The notes: a model not told the origin generated them from the letters alone. A stretch of DNA of 64,000 nucleotides from Cupriavidus neocaledonicus (GCF_000372525.1 NZ_AQUR01000104.1:177200-241199), one strand, 5' to 3'; positions 46,988 through 54,977 are shown, counted from the stretch's first letter. Program-made: numbers and translations.

Positions 46988-47260
46988 TCAGTCAGAACCG
47001 CCTTCCAGGCGGGCGCGGATTTCGCGCGCGGTTTCGAGCAGGCCTTCGTAGCCCGAGCGCGCGTGCTCGGGCAGGTCCGGGTCGCCCACCAGCGTGCCGA
47101 GCGTTTCGATGATGCTGTAGACCAGCCCGCGGGCGGCGCCGCTGGCGATGCTGTTGGTCTCCACGGCGCTGCTGAGATGGTCCAGCGCATCGCTCAGGTG
47201 GTCGACGTCCGGCGCCTGGCCGGGCTCGGGCTGCGAAGGCTTGCGGGGATCGGTGTTCAT
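46988..47260 (-). CDS. Conserved small protein of unknown function
   Basis: A 90-residue protein I do not recognise. It begins MNTDPRKPSQPEPGQAPDVD, a disordered Pro-rich N-terminus, then two predicted helices (VDHLSDALDHLSSAVETNS and YSIIETLGTLVGDPDLPEH) and a C-terminal helix (RSGYEGLLETAREIRARLEG). There is no signal peptide, membrane segment or cysteine. Codon use matches its neighbours, and AGG lies about nine bases before the ATG. It is 157 bases upstream of addB on the same strand and may share a transcript with addBA. Function unknown. Confidence 0.75.
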   Translation of the reverse strand: MNTDPRKPSQPEPGQAPDVDHLSDALDHLSSAVETNSIASGAARGLVYSIIETLGTLVGDPDLPEHARSGYEGLLETAREIRARLEGGSD

Positions 47261-47707
47261 GTCGATGACCTAGTCAGGGGCGCAGGGTGCAGGAATGGTG
47301 CGCCGCGAGTCGCCCAGCGGGCGCCGTGCGGACCGCTTCTATTCTACGCGCACGCTGTACGCATCCGGCACCCCGGCGCGCATAAGTGCATTGCATGGCA
47401 CCTACCAACGGCCGGGCGGGCGATTGGGCAAATCTCTCGCCGCCATTGAAAATAAGCATTTCAATGAATTAAACCTTTGCACCAGAATGACGGCATTGTC
47501 CGGGCCCTTATTGCCGGATGTGCCGGCGGCCGGTCTTGAAAATCGGCAAACTGGTAACATATCGACAGCACCGGGCGCGGTAGCGGCCTCCACCGCCTGC
47601 TTCAGGCGTAAAGGGGCGGCCCGACGGGTCCGCGCAATCTCGTGTAAGGTAACGGTTCGGCCGTCCCGCCTTCAACATAAACAGAGCGAAACCAGAGGTT
47701 TTCCGCC
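47261..47707. other. 447-base intergenic region before trxA with an inverted repeat
   Basis: This gap separates the divergent 90-residue gene and trxA. Its middle (about 47430-47500) is distinctly AT-rich and holds the perfect inverted repeat CATTGAAA-N7-TTTCAATG at 47444-47466. A TTGAAA hexamer lies at 47536-47541, but no -10 sits at the right distance. No RNA gene was recognised. Confidence 0.55.
47444..47466. promoter_or_regulatory. Inverted repeat CATTGAAA-N7-TTTCAATG
   Basis: A perfect 8-base inverted repeat with a 7-base spacer, in the AT-rich centre of the gap before trxA. The half-sites are about 15 bases centre to centre, roughly one and a half helical turns. There is no T-run, so it is more like an operator than a terminator. 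The binding protein is unknown. Confidence 0.35.
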
Positions 47708-48034
47708 ATGAGCGAACAAATCAAGTATGTGAGCGACGCCTCCTTCGACGCTGACGTCCTCCAGTCCGACAAACCCGTGCTGCTCGACTTCTGGGCGGAA
47801 TGGTGCGGCCCCTGCAAGATGATCGCGCCGATCCTGGATGAAGTCGCCAAGGACTACGGCGACAAGCTGCAGATCGCCAAGATCAATGTCGATGAAAACC
47901 AGCAGGTGCCGGCCAAGTTCGGCATCCGCGGCATCCCGACGCTGATCCTGTTCAAGAACGGCGCGGTCGCGGCCCAGAAGGTCGGCGCGCTGTCGAAGTC
48001 GCAACTGACTGCCTTCCTCGACGGCAACCTGTAA
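47708..48034 (+). CDS. trxA: Thioredoxin 1
   Basis: A 108-residue cytosolic disulfide reductase. The active site WCGPC has cysteines 33 and 36, in DFWAEWCGPCKMIAPILDE. The cis-proline loop GIRGIPTLILFKNG is normal. It begins MSEQIKYVSDASFDADVLQS at the ATG at 47708. It is upstream of rho, as in E. coli and many proteobacteria, but a terminator-like hairpin lies between them. Confidence 0.97.
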   Translation: MSEQIKYVSDASFDADVLQSDKPVLLDFWAEWCGPCKMIAPILDEVAKDYGDKLQIAKINVDENQQVPAKFGIRGIPTLILFKNGAVAAQKVGALSKSQLTAFLDGNL

Positions 48035-48042
48035 GCTGCGCG

Positions 48043-48069
48043 CCGGGACCCGACCCGCGGTCCCGGTTT
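48043..48069 (+). terminator. Hairpin after trxA
   Basis: An 8-bp stem CCGGGACC / GGTCCCGG with an 8-base loop is followed by TTT, nine bases past the trxA stop. The T-run is short, so termination may be partial. Confidence 0.5.
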
Positions 48070-48119
48070 CGTCACGATCCGACGTGCGTGCGCCACACCC
48101 TGGCGCGCCGGTCGGATTG

Positions 48120-48128
48120 TGCTAAGAT
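48120..48128 (+). promoter_or_regulatory. Extended -10 element upstream of rho
   Basis: TGC TAAGAT lies 86 bases before the rho ATG, matching a TG-extended -10. The -35 region is weak. It would give a pyrimidine-rich leader of about 80 bases (with CTCCCCCTTCC), a plausible target for Rho autoregulation. Confidence 0.4.
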
Positions 48129-48214
48129 GCCACCAACAACTCCCCGAGCGTTCGCTCATTTTCTCCCCCTTCCTTTAGGTCTCGCCCGTCCGGGCCCATC
48201 TGTACCCCTCGTCT

Positions 48215-49477
48215 ATGCACCTGACAGAACTCAAATCGCTTCACGTGTCTGCGCTTCTCGAAATGGCGGCTACGCTCGAGATCGACAACGCACAGCGGAT
48301 GCGCAAACAAGAACTGATGTTTGCGATCCTGAAGAAGCGCGCCAAGATGGGCGAAACCATCTACGGAGACGGCACCCTGGAAGTTCTGCCTGACGGCTTC
48401 GGTTTCCTGCGCTCGCCCGAGACCTCCTACCTGGCCAGCACCGACGACATCTACATCAGCCCGTCGCAGATCCGCCGCTTCAACCTGCATACCGGTGATT
48501 CGATCGAGGGCGAGGTGCGCACGCCCAAGGACGGCGAACGCTATTTCGCGCTGGTGAAGGTGGACAAGGTCAACGGGCAGGCGCCCGAAGCGGTCAAGAA
48601 CCGCATCATGTTCGAGAACCTGACGCCGCTGCATCCGAACCGGCCGCTCACGCTCGAACGCGACATCAAGGCGGAAGAAAACATCACCGGCCGCATCATC
48701 GACATGATCGCGCCGATCGGCCGCGGCCAGCGCGCGCTGCTGGTGGCGTCGCCCAAGTCGGGCAAGACCGTGATGCTGCAACACATTGCACACGCGATCG
48801 CCAACAATCATCCCGAAGCCGACCTGTTCGTGCTGCTGATCGACGAGCGACCGGAAGAAGTGACCGAGATGCAGCGCTCGGTGCGCGGCGAGGTGGTGGC
48901 CTCCACCTTCGACGAACCCGCCATCCGCCACGTGCAGGTGGCCGAAATGGTGATCGAGAAAGCCAAGCGCCTGGTCGAGCTGAAGCGCGACGTGGTGATC
49001 CTGCTGGACTCGATCACCCGCCTGGCGCGCGCCTACAACACGGTGGTGCCGGCCTCGGGCAAGGTGCTGACCGGCGGTGTCGATGCCAACGCGCTGCAGC
49101 GCCCCAAGCGCTTCTTCGGCGCCGCGCGCAACCTGGAGGAAGGCGGCTCGCTGACCATCATCGCCACTGCGCTGATCGAGACCGGCAGCCGCATGGACGA
49201 CGTGATCTACGAAGAGTTCAAGGGCACCGGCAACATGGAAGTGCACCTGGAACGCCGCCTGGCCGAAAAGCGCGTCTATCCGTCGATCAACCTGAACAAG
49301 TCCGGCACGCGCCGCGAAGAGCTGCTGATCAAGCCGGACATCCTGCAGAAGATCTGGGTGCTGCGCAAGTTCATCTCGGACATGGATGAAGTGCAGGCGA
49401 TGGAATTCATCATGGACAAGATGAAGGCCACCAAGAACAACGCAGAGTTTTTCGATATGATGCGCCGAGGCGGCTAA
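48215..49477 (+). CDS. rho: Transcription termination factor Rho
   Basis: Rho is the hexameric RNA-dependent ATPase that ends untranslated transcripts. The 420-residue protein begins MHLTELKSLHVSALLEMAAT, with no N-terminal insertion. The RNA-binding cold-shock-like domain holds DGFGFLRSPETSYL, Walker A is SPKSGKT (about 178-184), Walker B LLIDERPEEVTEM, and the R-loop/Q-loop region has DSITRLARAYNTVVP. The ATG at 48215 is the family start. It is followed by a strong intrinsic terminator. Confidence 0.97.
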   Translation: MHLTELKSLHVSALLEMAATLEIDNAQRMRKQELMFAILKKRAKMGETIYGDGTLEVLPDGFGFLRSPETSYLASTDDIYISPSQIRRFNLHTGDSIEGEVRTPKDGERYFALVKVDKVNGQAPEAVKNRIMFENLTPLHPNRPLTLERDIKAEENITGRIIDMIAPIGRGQRALLVASPKSGKTVMLQHIAHAIANNHPEADLFVLLIDERPEEVTEMQRSVRGEVVASTFDEPAIRHVQVAEMVIEKAKRLVELKRDVVILLDSITRLARAYNTVVPASGKVLTGGVDANALQRPKRFFGAARNLEEGGSLTIIATALIETGSRMDDVIYEEFKGTGNMEVHLERRLAEKRVYPSINLNKSGTRREELLIKPDILQKIWVLRKFISDMDEVQAMEFIMDKMKATKNNAEFFDMMRRGG

Positions 49478-49510
49478 GCCTCGCTGCGGCCGTGCCGCAA
49501 CGCAGACAGG

Positions 49511-49540
49511 AAGGCGTGCCGCGGCACGCCTTTTTTGTTT
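49511..49540 (+). terminator. Rho-independent terminator after rho
   Basis: A 10-bp perfect stem AAGGCGTGCC / GGCACGCCTT is followed by a T-rich run (TTTTTTGTTTTT). It lies 34 bases past the rho stop and 12 bases before the next ATG. Confidence 0.88.
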
Positions 49541-49552
49541 TTCGACGATGCC

Positions 49553-50404
49553 ATGCTGGGCAAACTGACCACATTCCTGCGTTCGCGCTCGCGCGCCCGC
49601 AAGCTCGAGCACTACGCCATCCCCGACGCGCTCTGGTCGCGCACCGTGGCCAGGCTGCCGTTCGTGCAGCGCTACGGCAGCGCCGACCTGGCGGCGCTGC
49701 GCGAGCTGGCGACGCTGTTCATCGCCGAGAAGGAATACTCCACCGCGCATGACCTGGCGCTGGACGACGACATGGTGGTCAGCGTCGCGGTGCAGGCCTG
49801 CGTGCCGATCCTGAAACTGGGGCTGCCGTGGTACCGCGGCTGGCACGGCATCGTGCTCTACCCGGGCGAATTCATCATCCGCCGGACCGTGCAGGACGAG
49901 ATCGGCCTGGTCCACGGCGTGGTCGAGGAAGCCAGCGGCGAAGCGTGGGAACACGGGCCCGTGATCCTGTCCTGGCCCGACGTGCACAGCCCCGGCGCCG
50001 GCATCGACAGCGACCATGAACTGCCGGCGGACACCTACAACGTGGTCATCCACGAATTCGCCCACAAGCTCGACATGCTCGACGGCGAGCCCGACGGCGT
50101 GCCGGCATTCTCGCGCGTGCTGCATCCGGAGGTCGACGCCGAGGCCTGGGCCGAGACCTTCCTGACCGAGTACGACCGCTTCGCCGAAGCCTGGGACGCG
50201 CGCGACGAGGCCGACTGGGAGCAGCCGGAGCGCCTGCCCGCGGCGCTGCGCATCATCGATCCCTACGGCAGCGAGGCGCCCAGCGAATTCTTTGCAGTGA
50301 CGTCAGAGGCATTTTTTGTCGAGCCTGCGGGACTGGCGCGGCATTGGCCGATGGTTTACCAGTCGCTGGCGACGTTCTATCGGCAGGATCCGGCTTCGAT
50401 GTGA
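49553..50404 (+). CDS. mtfA: MtfA-like zinc-dependent peptidase
   Basis: A 283-residue protein of the MtfA family, whose E. coli member is a metallopeptidase that binds the glucose repressor Mlc. The zinc motif HEFAH is at residues 167-171 (VIHEFAHKLDMLDG), followed by the conserved downstream acidic residues and DPYGSEAPSEFFAVTSEAFF. The N-terminus AIPDALWSRTVARLPFVQRY is typical. The ATG at 49553 (MLGKLTTFLRS) is preferred; a TTG six codons earlier lies inside the rho terminator. Whether it binds an Mlc-type repressor here is unknown. Confidence 0.88.
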   Translation: MLGKLTTFLRSRSRARKLEHYAIPDALWSRTVARLPFVQRYGSADLAALRELATLFIAEKEYSTAHDLALDDDMVVSVAVQACVPILKLGLPWYRGWHGIVLYPGEFIIRRTVQDEIGLVHGVVEEASGEAWEHGPVILSWPDVHSPGAGIDSDHELPADTYNVVIHEFAHKLDMLDGEPDGVPAFSRVLHPEVDAEAWAETFLTEYDRFAEAWDARDEADWEQPERLPAALRIIDPYGSEAPSEFFAVTSEAFFVEPAGLARHWPMVYQSLATFYRQDPASM

Positions 50405-50479
50405 AACCAGGGCCTCTTTTTCCGGCGCAACGTTTTGTCGGGCCGGTCCGCTGCACCCTTCCCCAAGTCTTTGTTTTTC

Positions 50480-50488
50480 TGCCATAAT
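50480..50488 (+). promoter_or_regulatory. Extended -10 element upstream of rpmE2
   Basis: TGC CATAAT, a TG-extended -10, lies about 115 bases before the rpmE2 ATG. The -35 region is weak. The long leader could hold regulation, but I see no recognised riboswitch or Zur box. Confidence 0.35.
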
Positions 50489-50602
50489 CCCGGTTTGCCC
50501 GTAACCGGCAAGTGGTTCGTTCGTGGCCGCGCCATGCCTTCTCCCTCTGGCGGAGAACTGCGGATTGCAACGGACTGGCTACCCAACCAGAAAGGACTCA
50601 TC

Positions 50603-50863
50603 ATGAAAGAAGGCATTCACCCGAATTACCGCGAAGTCGTGTTCCAGGACATGTCCAGCGACTTCAGCTTCATCACCCGCTCGACCATCCAGACCAAGGA
50701 CACGATCGTGAAGGACGGCAAGGAATACCCGCTGGCCAAGATCGAAGTCTCGTCGGAATCGCACCCGTTCTACACCGGCACCCAGAAGATCATGGACACC
50801 GCCGGCCGCGTGGAAAAGTTCCGCCAGAAGTTCGGCAACAAGCTGGGCAAGGCTGCGAAGTAA
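50603..50863 (+). CDS. rpmE2: 50S ribosomal protein L31 type B
   Basis: An 86-residue ribosomal protein. It begins MKEGIHPNYREVVFQDMSSD at the ATG at 50603, preceded by GAAAGGA. It has no CxxC zinc motif, so it is the C-minus (type B) paralogue, which in other bacteria replaces zinc-containing L31 under zinc limitation. SHPFYTGTQKIMDTAGRVEKF is the conserved C-terminal segment. Whether a zinc-type L31 exists elsewhere cannot be told. It stands between mtfA and a strong terminator. Confidence 0.95.
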   Translation: MKEGIHPNYREVVFQDMSSDFSFITRSTIQTKDTIVKDGKEYPLAKIEVSSESHPFYTGTQKIMDTAGRVEKFRQKFGNKLGKAAK

Positions 50864-50922
50864 TCGCGTTCAGCGACCCCGCTTCGCGCATGCCGAGGAC
50901 AGTTCCGGGCGTGCGCGAACCA

Positions 50923-50956
50923 GCAAAGAGGCAGCATCGGCTGCCTCTTTGCATTT
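50923..50956 (+). terminator. Terminator after rpmE2
   Basis: A perfect 13-bp stem GCAAAGAGGCAGC / GCTGCCTCTTTGC with a 4-base loop, followed by ATTT. The stem is strong and the T-run weak. Confidence 0.7.
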
Positions 50957-51114
50957 GTGCCGGAGCCCATTGGACCGGCGCTGCCGGCAGCGCCGGCCAT
51001 TCGGATTTACCCCACTTTCCGTGAGGCTTCCCCGCCATGCCACGGCCACGCGGCCGCGGCATGCGCGATACTGTGGCCTTCGCGCCATGGCGCCACGGCC
51101 CGACCTGAGCATCG

Positions 51115-52902
51115 ATGCGTCAAGCCAACACCTCACCCGTCCAGTTGACCGCTGCCGCCACCGGCGCACTGCCGCGCGCGCTGCTGCTGGCCATCTGCAC
51201 CATCTACGGCCTGGTCGGCCTGTTCGGGCGCGACCCGTGGAAGAACGAGGACGCCGCCGGCTTCGGCGTGATGTGGCAACTCGCCACCGGCAGCACTCAC
51301 GACTGGCTGATGCCGAACATCGTCGGCCGCCCGTACAGCGAGGACGGCCCGCTGGTGTTCTGGATCGGCGCGCTGATGATCCGCGGCTTCGGCGCCTGGC
51401 TCGGCGCAACCGACGCGGCGCGGCTGGCAACCGCGCTGTTCTTCTTCGCGACCTGCGCCTGCATCTGGTATTCCACCTACCTGCTGGGCCGGCGCGATGA
51501 GGTCCAGCCCTTTGCCTATGCCTTCGGCGGCCAGCCCAATGCGCGCGACTACGGCCGCACGCTGGCCGACGGCGCGCTGCTGATCTTCCTCGCCTGCGTG
51601 GGCCTGGCCATGCGCGGGCACGAAACCACCCCGCAGGTCGGACAGGTCGCCTTCATCGCGCTGGCGCTGTACGGCATGGTGCGCTCCCTCGACAAGCCTA
51701 CCCAGGGCAGCCTGATCTATGGTGCCGCGCTGGGCGGCCTGACGCTGGCCAGCGGGCCGCTGCTGGCGCTGGCGCTGCTGCTGGGCACGGCGGTGTGCGC
51801 GCTGGTGTGCAAGCCGCTGCCATGGCGGCGGCTTGCGGTGGTCGCCATTCCGCTGGCGCTGCTGATCGTGGCGGCATGGCTGGCGGCCGCTTTTTTCGGC
51901 GCTGCCGACCGCAACGAGGCCGTCACGTTTATCCGCGAATGGTCGCGCTATGACCGCCGCAGCTACGGCTCGCCCAATATGGCGACGTTCGGCTTCAACA
52001 TGCGCAACCTGTTCCTGTACACGTGGCCGGTATGGCCGATCGCGGGCTGGGCCTGGATCGCCTGGACCGGCATGCGCCGCGCGCCCCATGTCGCGGCGCC
52101 ACTGGCGCTGCTGCTGCCGGTGCTGATCCTGCTGTTCCTGCAACGCAGCGCCGGCGACGTGCAGTTCATCCTGCTGCTGCCGCCGATGGCCGTGCTGGCC
52201 GCCTTTGCCCTGCCGACGCTGGCGCGCGGCGTGATCAACGCCATCGACTGGTTCGCGCTGCTGTTCTTCACCATCTTCGGCGGCACGGTCTGGTTCATGT
52301 GGATCGCCAAGACCACCGGCTGGCCGCCGCGCATCGCGCGCAATGTGTTCCGCCAGCTGCCGGGCTACCAGCATGAATTCACCATCGCCGCGGTGGTGTT
52401 TGCGTTGGCGGCGACGGCGGCATGGGTGCTGATCGTGCGCTGGCGCCTGTCGCGCGCGCCCAAGCAGATCTGGCGCCCCGTGGTGATTTCCGCGGCCGGC
52501 ACCACGCTGATGTGGGTGATGGCGATGACGCTGTGGCTGCCGTCGATCAACTACGGCAAGACCTATCGCGACGTGGCCCAGGCGGCGTCGATGGCGCTGC
52601 CGCCGGCGTACCAGTGCGTGCAGCCGATCCGCATGGGCGATGCGCAGCTGGCGTCGTTCGCCTACTTCGGCCATATCCGCTTCGGCGGGCCCAACGACGG
52701 CTGCGACGTGCTGCTGCGCCACGATTCGGTCGACTACGGCGAGCCCGGCAATATCTCGCACTTCGAGTGGCGGCTGATCTGGGAAGGCCGGCGCCCGGCC
52801 GACCGCGACGAGCGCTTCCGCATGTACCGCCTGGTCGATACCGCACGCGCGGTCCACCCGCGCCCCGACCTGCCGCGACGCCGCCTGCCGCGCCAGCCCT
52901 GA
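51115..52902 (+). CDS. GT-C family membrane glycosyltransferase (ArnT/PMT-like)
   Basis: A 595-residue inner-membrane protein with about ten hydrophobic segments up to residue 460 and a hydrophilic C-terminus. The first periplasmic loop has GRDPWKNEDAAGFGVMWQLA, with the acidic residues (D40, E45, D46) expected for GT-C enzymes using lipid-linked sugar donors, as in ArnT (GT83) or PMT (GT39). WLPSINYGKTYRDVAQAASM near 480 fits the C-terminal domain. It likely glycosylates lipid A, a glycan or protein, but substrate is unknown. It lies before a MATE gene on the same strand, with a 131-base gap. Confidence 0.8.
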   Translation: MRQANTSPVQLTAAATGALPRALLLAICTIYGLVGLFGRDPWKNEDAAGFGVMWQLATGSTHDWLMPNIVGRPYSEDGPLVFWIGALMIRGFGAWLGATDAARLATALFFFATCACIWYSTYLLGRRDEVQPFAYAFGGQPNARDYGRTLADGALLIFLACVGLAMRGHETTPQVGQVAFIALALYGMVRSLDKPTQGSLIYGAALGGLTLASGPLLALALLLGTAVCALVCKPLPWRRLAVVAIPLALLIVAAWLAAAFFGAADRNEAVTFIREWSRYDRRSYGSPNMATFGFNMRNLFLYTWPVWPIAGWAWIAWTGMRRAPHVAAPLALLLPVLILLFLQRSAGDVQFILLLPPMAVLAAFALPTLARGVINAIDWFALLFFTIFGGTVWFMWIAKTTGWPPRIARNVFRQLPGYQHEFTIAAVVFALAATAAWVLIVRWRLSRAPKQIWRPVVISAAGTTLMWVMAMTLWLPSINYGKTYRDVAQAASMALPPAYQCVQPIRMGDAQLASFAYFGHIRFGGPNDGCDVLLRHDSVDYGEPGNISHFEWRLIWEGRRPADRDERFRMYRLVDTARAVHPRPDLPRRRLPRQP

Positions 52903-53033
52903 GCGCGGTCTTCCGGTAGTCGCCACCGTCACCACCCCGAGACACCGCAGCGCCTGACGCGCCCACGAACCATTCCGGCCGCAGGCGGCTGCGGGGGCTG
53001 GAGCTCCACCCCGCCCCGCCTGCCGAGCCCTGA

Positions 53034-54386
53034 ATGACACTGTTCCAAGACCTTCGCCGCATTGCCGCCCTGGCCGCCCCCGTGCTGGCCGGGCAACTCG
53101 CCGTGATCGCCTTCGGCGTGATCGATACGGTGATGGCCGGGCGTGCGTCCGCCACCGACCTCGCCGCCGTCGGGCTGGGCGGGTCGATCTACGTGACAAT
53201 CTATATCAGCCTGATGGGCGTGCTGCAGGCGCTCTCGCCCATCGCCGGCCAGCTCTACGGCGCCGGCCGCCTCGAGGCCATCGGCGCCGAAGTGCGGCAG
53301 GCCGCCTGGCTGGGCGCGGCGCTGGCGTTGCCGGGCGTGCTGCTGCTGGCGTTCCCGGGACCGCTGCTGGCCTTCGCCAAGGCCCCGCCGGAGCTGGTCG
53401 AGAAGGCTACCGCCTACCTGCATTTCGGCGCCTTCGGCTTGCCTGCGGCACTGGCCTTCCGCATCTACTCGGCGCTGAACAATGCGCTGTCCCGGCCGAT
53501 CATGGTGACGGTGCTGCAGGTCGGCGGGCTGGCGCTGAAGGTGCCGCTCAATGCCTGGTTTATCCACGGCGGCCTGGGCGTGCCGGCGATGGGCGGCCCC
53601 GGCTGCGGCCTGGCCTCGACGCTGATCAGCTGGACCTGGTGCATCGCCGGGCTGCTGATCCTGCGCCATGGCAGCGCCTACCATGCGCTGCGCATCTTCG
53701 ACACCTGGAGCTGGCCCGCCGCCGCGCCACTGCGTGCGCTGTTGCGCCTCGGCGTGCCGATGGGGCTGACCTACCTGATCGAGATCACCTCGTTCACGCT
53801 GATGTCGATCTTCATCACGCGCCTGGGCACGGTGACGCTTGCCGGCCACCAGATCATCGCCAACCTCGGGGCGGTGGCCTACATGCTGCCGCTGTCGCTG
53901 GGCATCGCCACCTCGACGCTGGTGGCGCAGCATCTCGGCGCGCGCGACCGCACCGGCGCCAGCCGCCTCGCCTGGCGCGGCATCCATCTGGCGGTGGTAC
54001 TCGCGGTGCTGACCGGCGCGCTGCTGTGGCTGCTGCGCAAGCCCGTGCTGGACGCCTATGCCAGCGACCCCGCGGTGGTCGCCGCGGCGCTGCCGCTGGT
54101 GCTGTTCGTGGCGTTCTACCAAGCCTTCGACGCGGTGCAGGTGATGACGGCCTTTATCCTGCGCGCGTACAAGATCGCACTGATCCCGACCGTGATCTAC
54201 GCCGGCTCGCTGTGGGGCATCGGCCTGGGTGGCGGCTACGTGCTGGGCTTTGGCCTGATCGACGGCATGCCGGCCTTCACGCGCGGCGCGAGCGGTTTCT
54301 GGCTGGCCAACAGCGTCAGCCTGGCCGTTGCCGGTGTGCTGCTGGTGCGTTACTTCAGGCGGGTCAGCAGGGACTCGGAAAGCTGA
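53034..54386 (+). CDS. MATE family multidrug exporter (NorM-like)
   Basis: A 450-residue inner-membrane cation/drug antiporter with 12 predicted helices. It starts MTLFQDLRRIAALAAPVLAG; the family helices AVIAFGVIDTVMAGRASATD and GVLQALSPIAGQLYGAGRLE are clear, and the second half repeats the pattern (GIATSTLVAQHLGARDR). The usual length and NorM-like opening favour a Na+/drug exporter. The ATG at 53034 is the first plausible start. It ends just before the first tRNA-type terminator. Confidence 0.92.
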   Translation: MTLFQDLRRIAALAAPVLAGQLAVIAFGVIDTVMAGRASATDLAAVGLGGSIYVTIYISLMGVLQALSPIAGQLYGAGRLEAIGAEVRQAAWLGAALALPGVLLLAFPGPLLAFAKAPPELVEKATAYLHFGAFGLPAALAFRIYSALNNALSRPIMVTVLQVGGLALKVPLNAWFIHGGLGVPAMGGPGCGLASTLISWTWCIAGLLILRHGSAYHALRIFDTWSWPAAAPLRALLRLGVPMGLTYLIEITSFTLMSIFITRLGTVTLAGHQIIANLGAVAYMLPLSLGIATSTLVAQHLGARDRTGASRLAWRGIHLAVVLAVLTGALLWLLRKPVLDAYASDPAVVAAALPLVLFVAFYQAFDAVQVMTAFILRAYKIALIPTVIYAGSLWGIGLGGGYVLGFGLIDGMPAFTRGASGFWLANSVSLAVAGVLLVRYFRRVSRDSES

Positions 54387-54398
54387 ATCGCGCAAAAA

Positions 54399-54428
54399 GA
54401 AAAAGCCCGCTTGCGCGGGCTTTTCAAT
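54399..54428. terminator. Bidirectional terminator after the MATE gene
   Basis: Stem AAAAGCCCGC / GCGGGCTTTT around TTGC, with A/T runs on both sides. It serves the plus-strand MATE gene and the minus-strand tRNA-like element. Confidence 0.8.
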
Positions 54429-54429
54429 T

Positions 54430-54535
54430 TGGCGGAGTGGACGGGACTCGCCTACGTGCCGCAGGCCGCTGCTGCGCCTGCAGGCGCAGCCCTTCTCGTC
54501 CCGCCGCGCGCCGCGCAGGCGGCTCGCTCCACTCC
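54430..54535 (-). pseudogene. tRNA-Asp-like remnant
   Basis: Read on the minus strand it begins GGAGTGG (54535-54529) and ends CGAGTCCCGTCCACTCCGCC plus A, the exact 3' end of tRNA-Asp, so the acceptor stem still pairs. The interior D, anticodon and variable parts are replaced by about 78 unrelated GC-rich bases. These contain a perfect 20-bp palindrome (54471-54490, half-site GCTGCGCCTG) and a GTCCCG that can pair with CGGGAC. No anticodon arm is present, so it cannot be a normal tRNA. Confidence 0.65.
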
Positions 54536-54543
54536 GTGCAAAA

Positions 54544-54573
54544 GAAAAAGCCCGCTTGCGCGGGCTTTTCAAT
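54544..54573 (-). terminator. Terminator of the distal tRNA array
   Basis: Second copy of the CCCGCTTGCGCGGG hairpin, directly after tRNA-Asp at 54575. On the minus strand it is followed by CTTTTTCTTTT. Confidence 0.85.
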
Positions 54574-54574
54574 T

Positions 54575-54651
54575 TGGCGGAGTGGACGGGACTCGAACCC
54601 GCGACCCCCGGCGTGACAGGCCGGTATTCTAACCGACTGAACTACCACTCC
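54575..54651 (-). tRNA. tRNA-Asp (GTC), distal copy
   Basis: A 77-base cloverleaf with encoded CCA: GGAGTGG acceptor, TTCAGTCGGTTAGAAT D-arm, anticodon loop CTGTCAC reading GTC, and GGTTCGAGTCC T-arm. It is identical to the copy at 55174-55250. Confidence 0.97.
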
Positions 54652-54720
54652 TTAGTCGGCTGCCGACTCAAGCTACTGCTTGATTCGACATGCTGGACGT
54701 CTGATTACGCCCGGCTGTTT

Positions 54721-54796
54721 TGGCGTCCCCTAGGGGATTCGAACCCCTGTACTCACCGTGAAAGGGTGATGTCCTAGGCCTCTAGACGAAGGGGAC
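54721..54796 (-). tRNA. tRNA-Glu (TTC), distal copy
   Basis: A 76-base cloverleaf with CCA: GTCCCCTTCGTCTAGAGG start, anticodon loop CTTTCAC reading TTC, GGTTCGAATCC T-arm. Identical to 55320-55395. Confidence 0.97.
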
Positions 54797-54901
54797 AGAA
54801 ACTTGTTCTTCAACGCGTTTTCTGTCTTGCGCTGGAAAGTCCGCCATCATAGCAGGCTTTTTCGCGCTTGGGAAGCTTCTTTTCAGAAACTTCCCAGATT
54901 C

Positions 54902-54977
<76 letters not shown>

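Larger units (their letters stand above)
54395..54595. repeat. 56-bp direct repeat: terminator plus tRNA-Asp 3' end
   Basis: Bases 54395-54450 and 54540-54595 are identical over 56 bases, 145 bases apart. Each copy holds the CCCGCTTGCGCGGG terminator and the last 21 bases (with CCA) of tRNA-Asp. The right copy is part of the intact tRNA-Asp; the left one belongs to a broken tRNA-like element. Confidence 0.9.

Noticed and set aside
48122..50125. 667-codon open frame on the minus strand
   Set aside because: Antisense to rho and mtfA, both clearly coding; no domain seen.
54395..54595. Integrative element inserted at tRNA-Asp
   Set aside because: The direct repeat at a tRNA 3' end looks like att sites, but only 89 bases lie between the copies and there is no integrase or cargo. 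At most a trace of a lost element.
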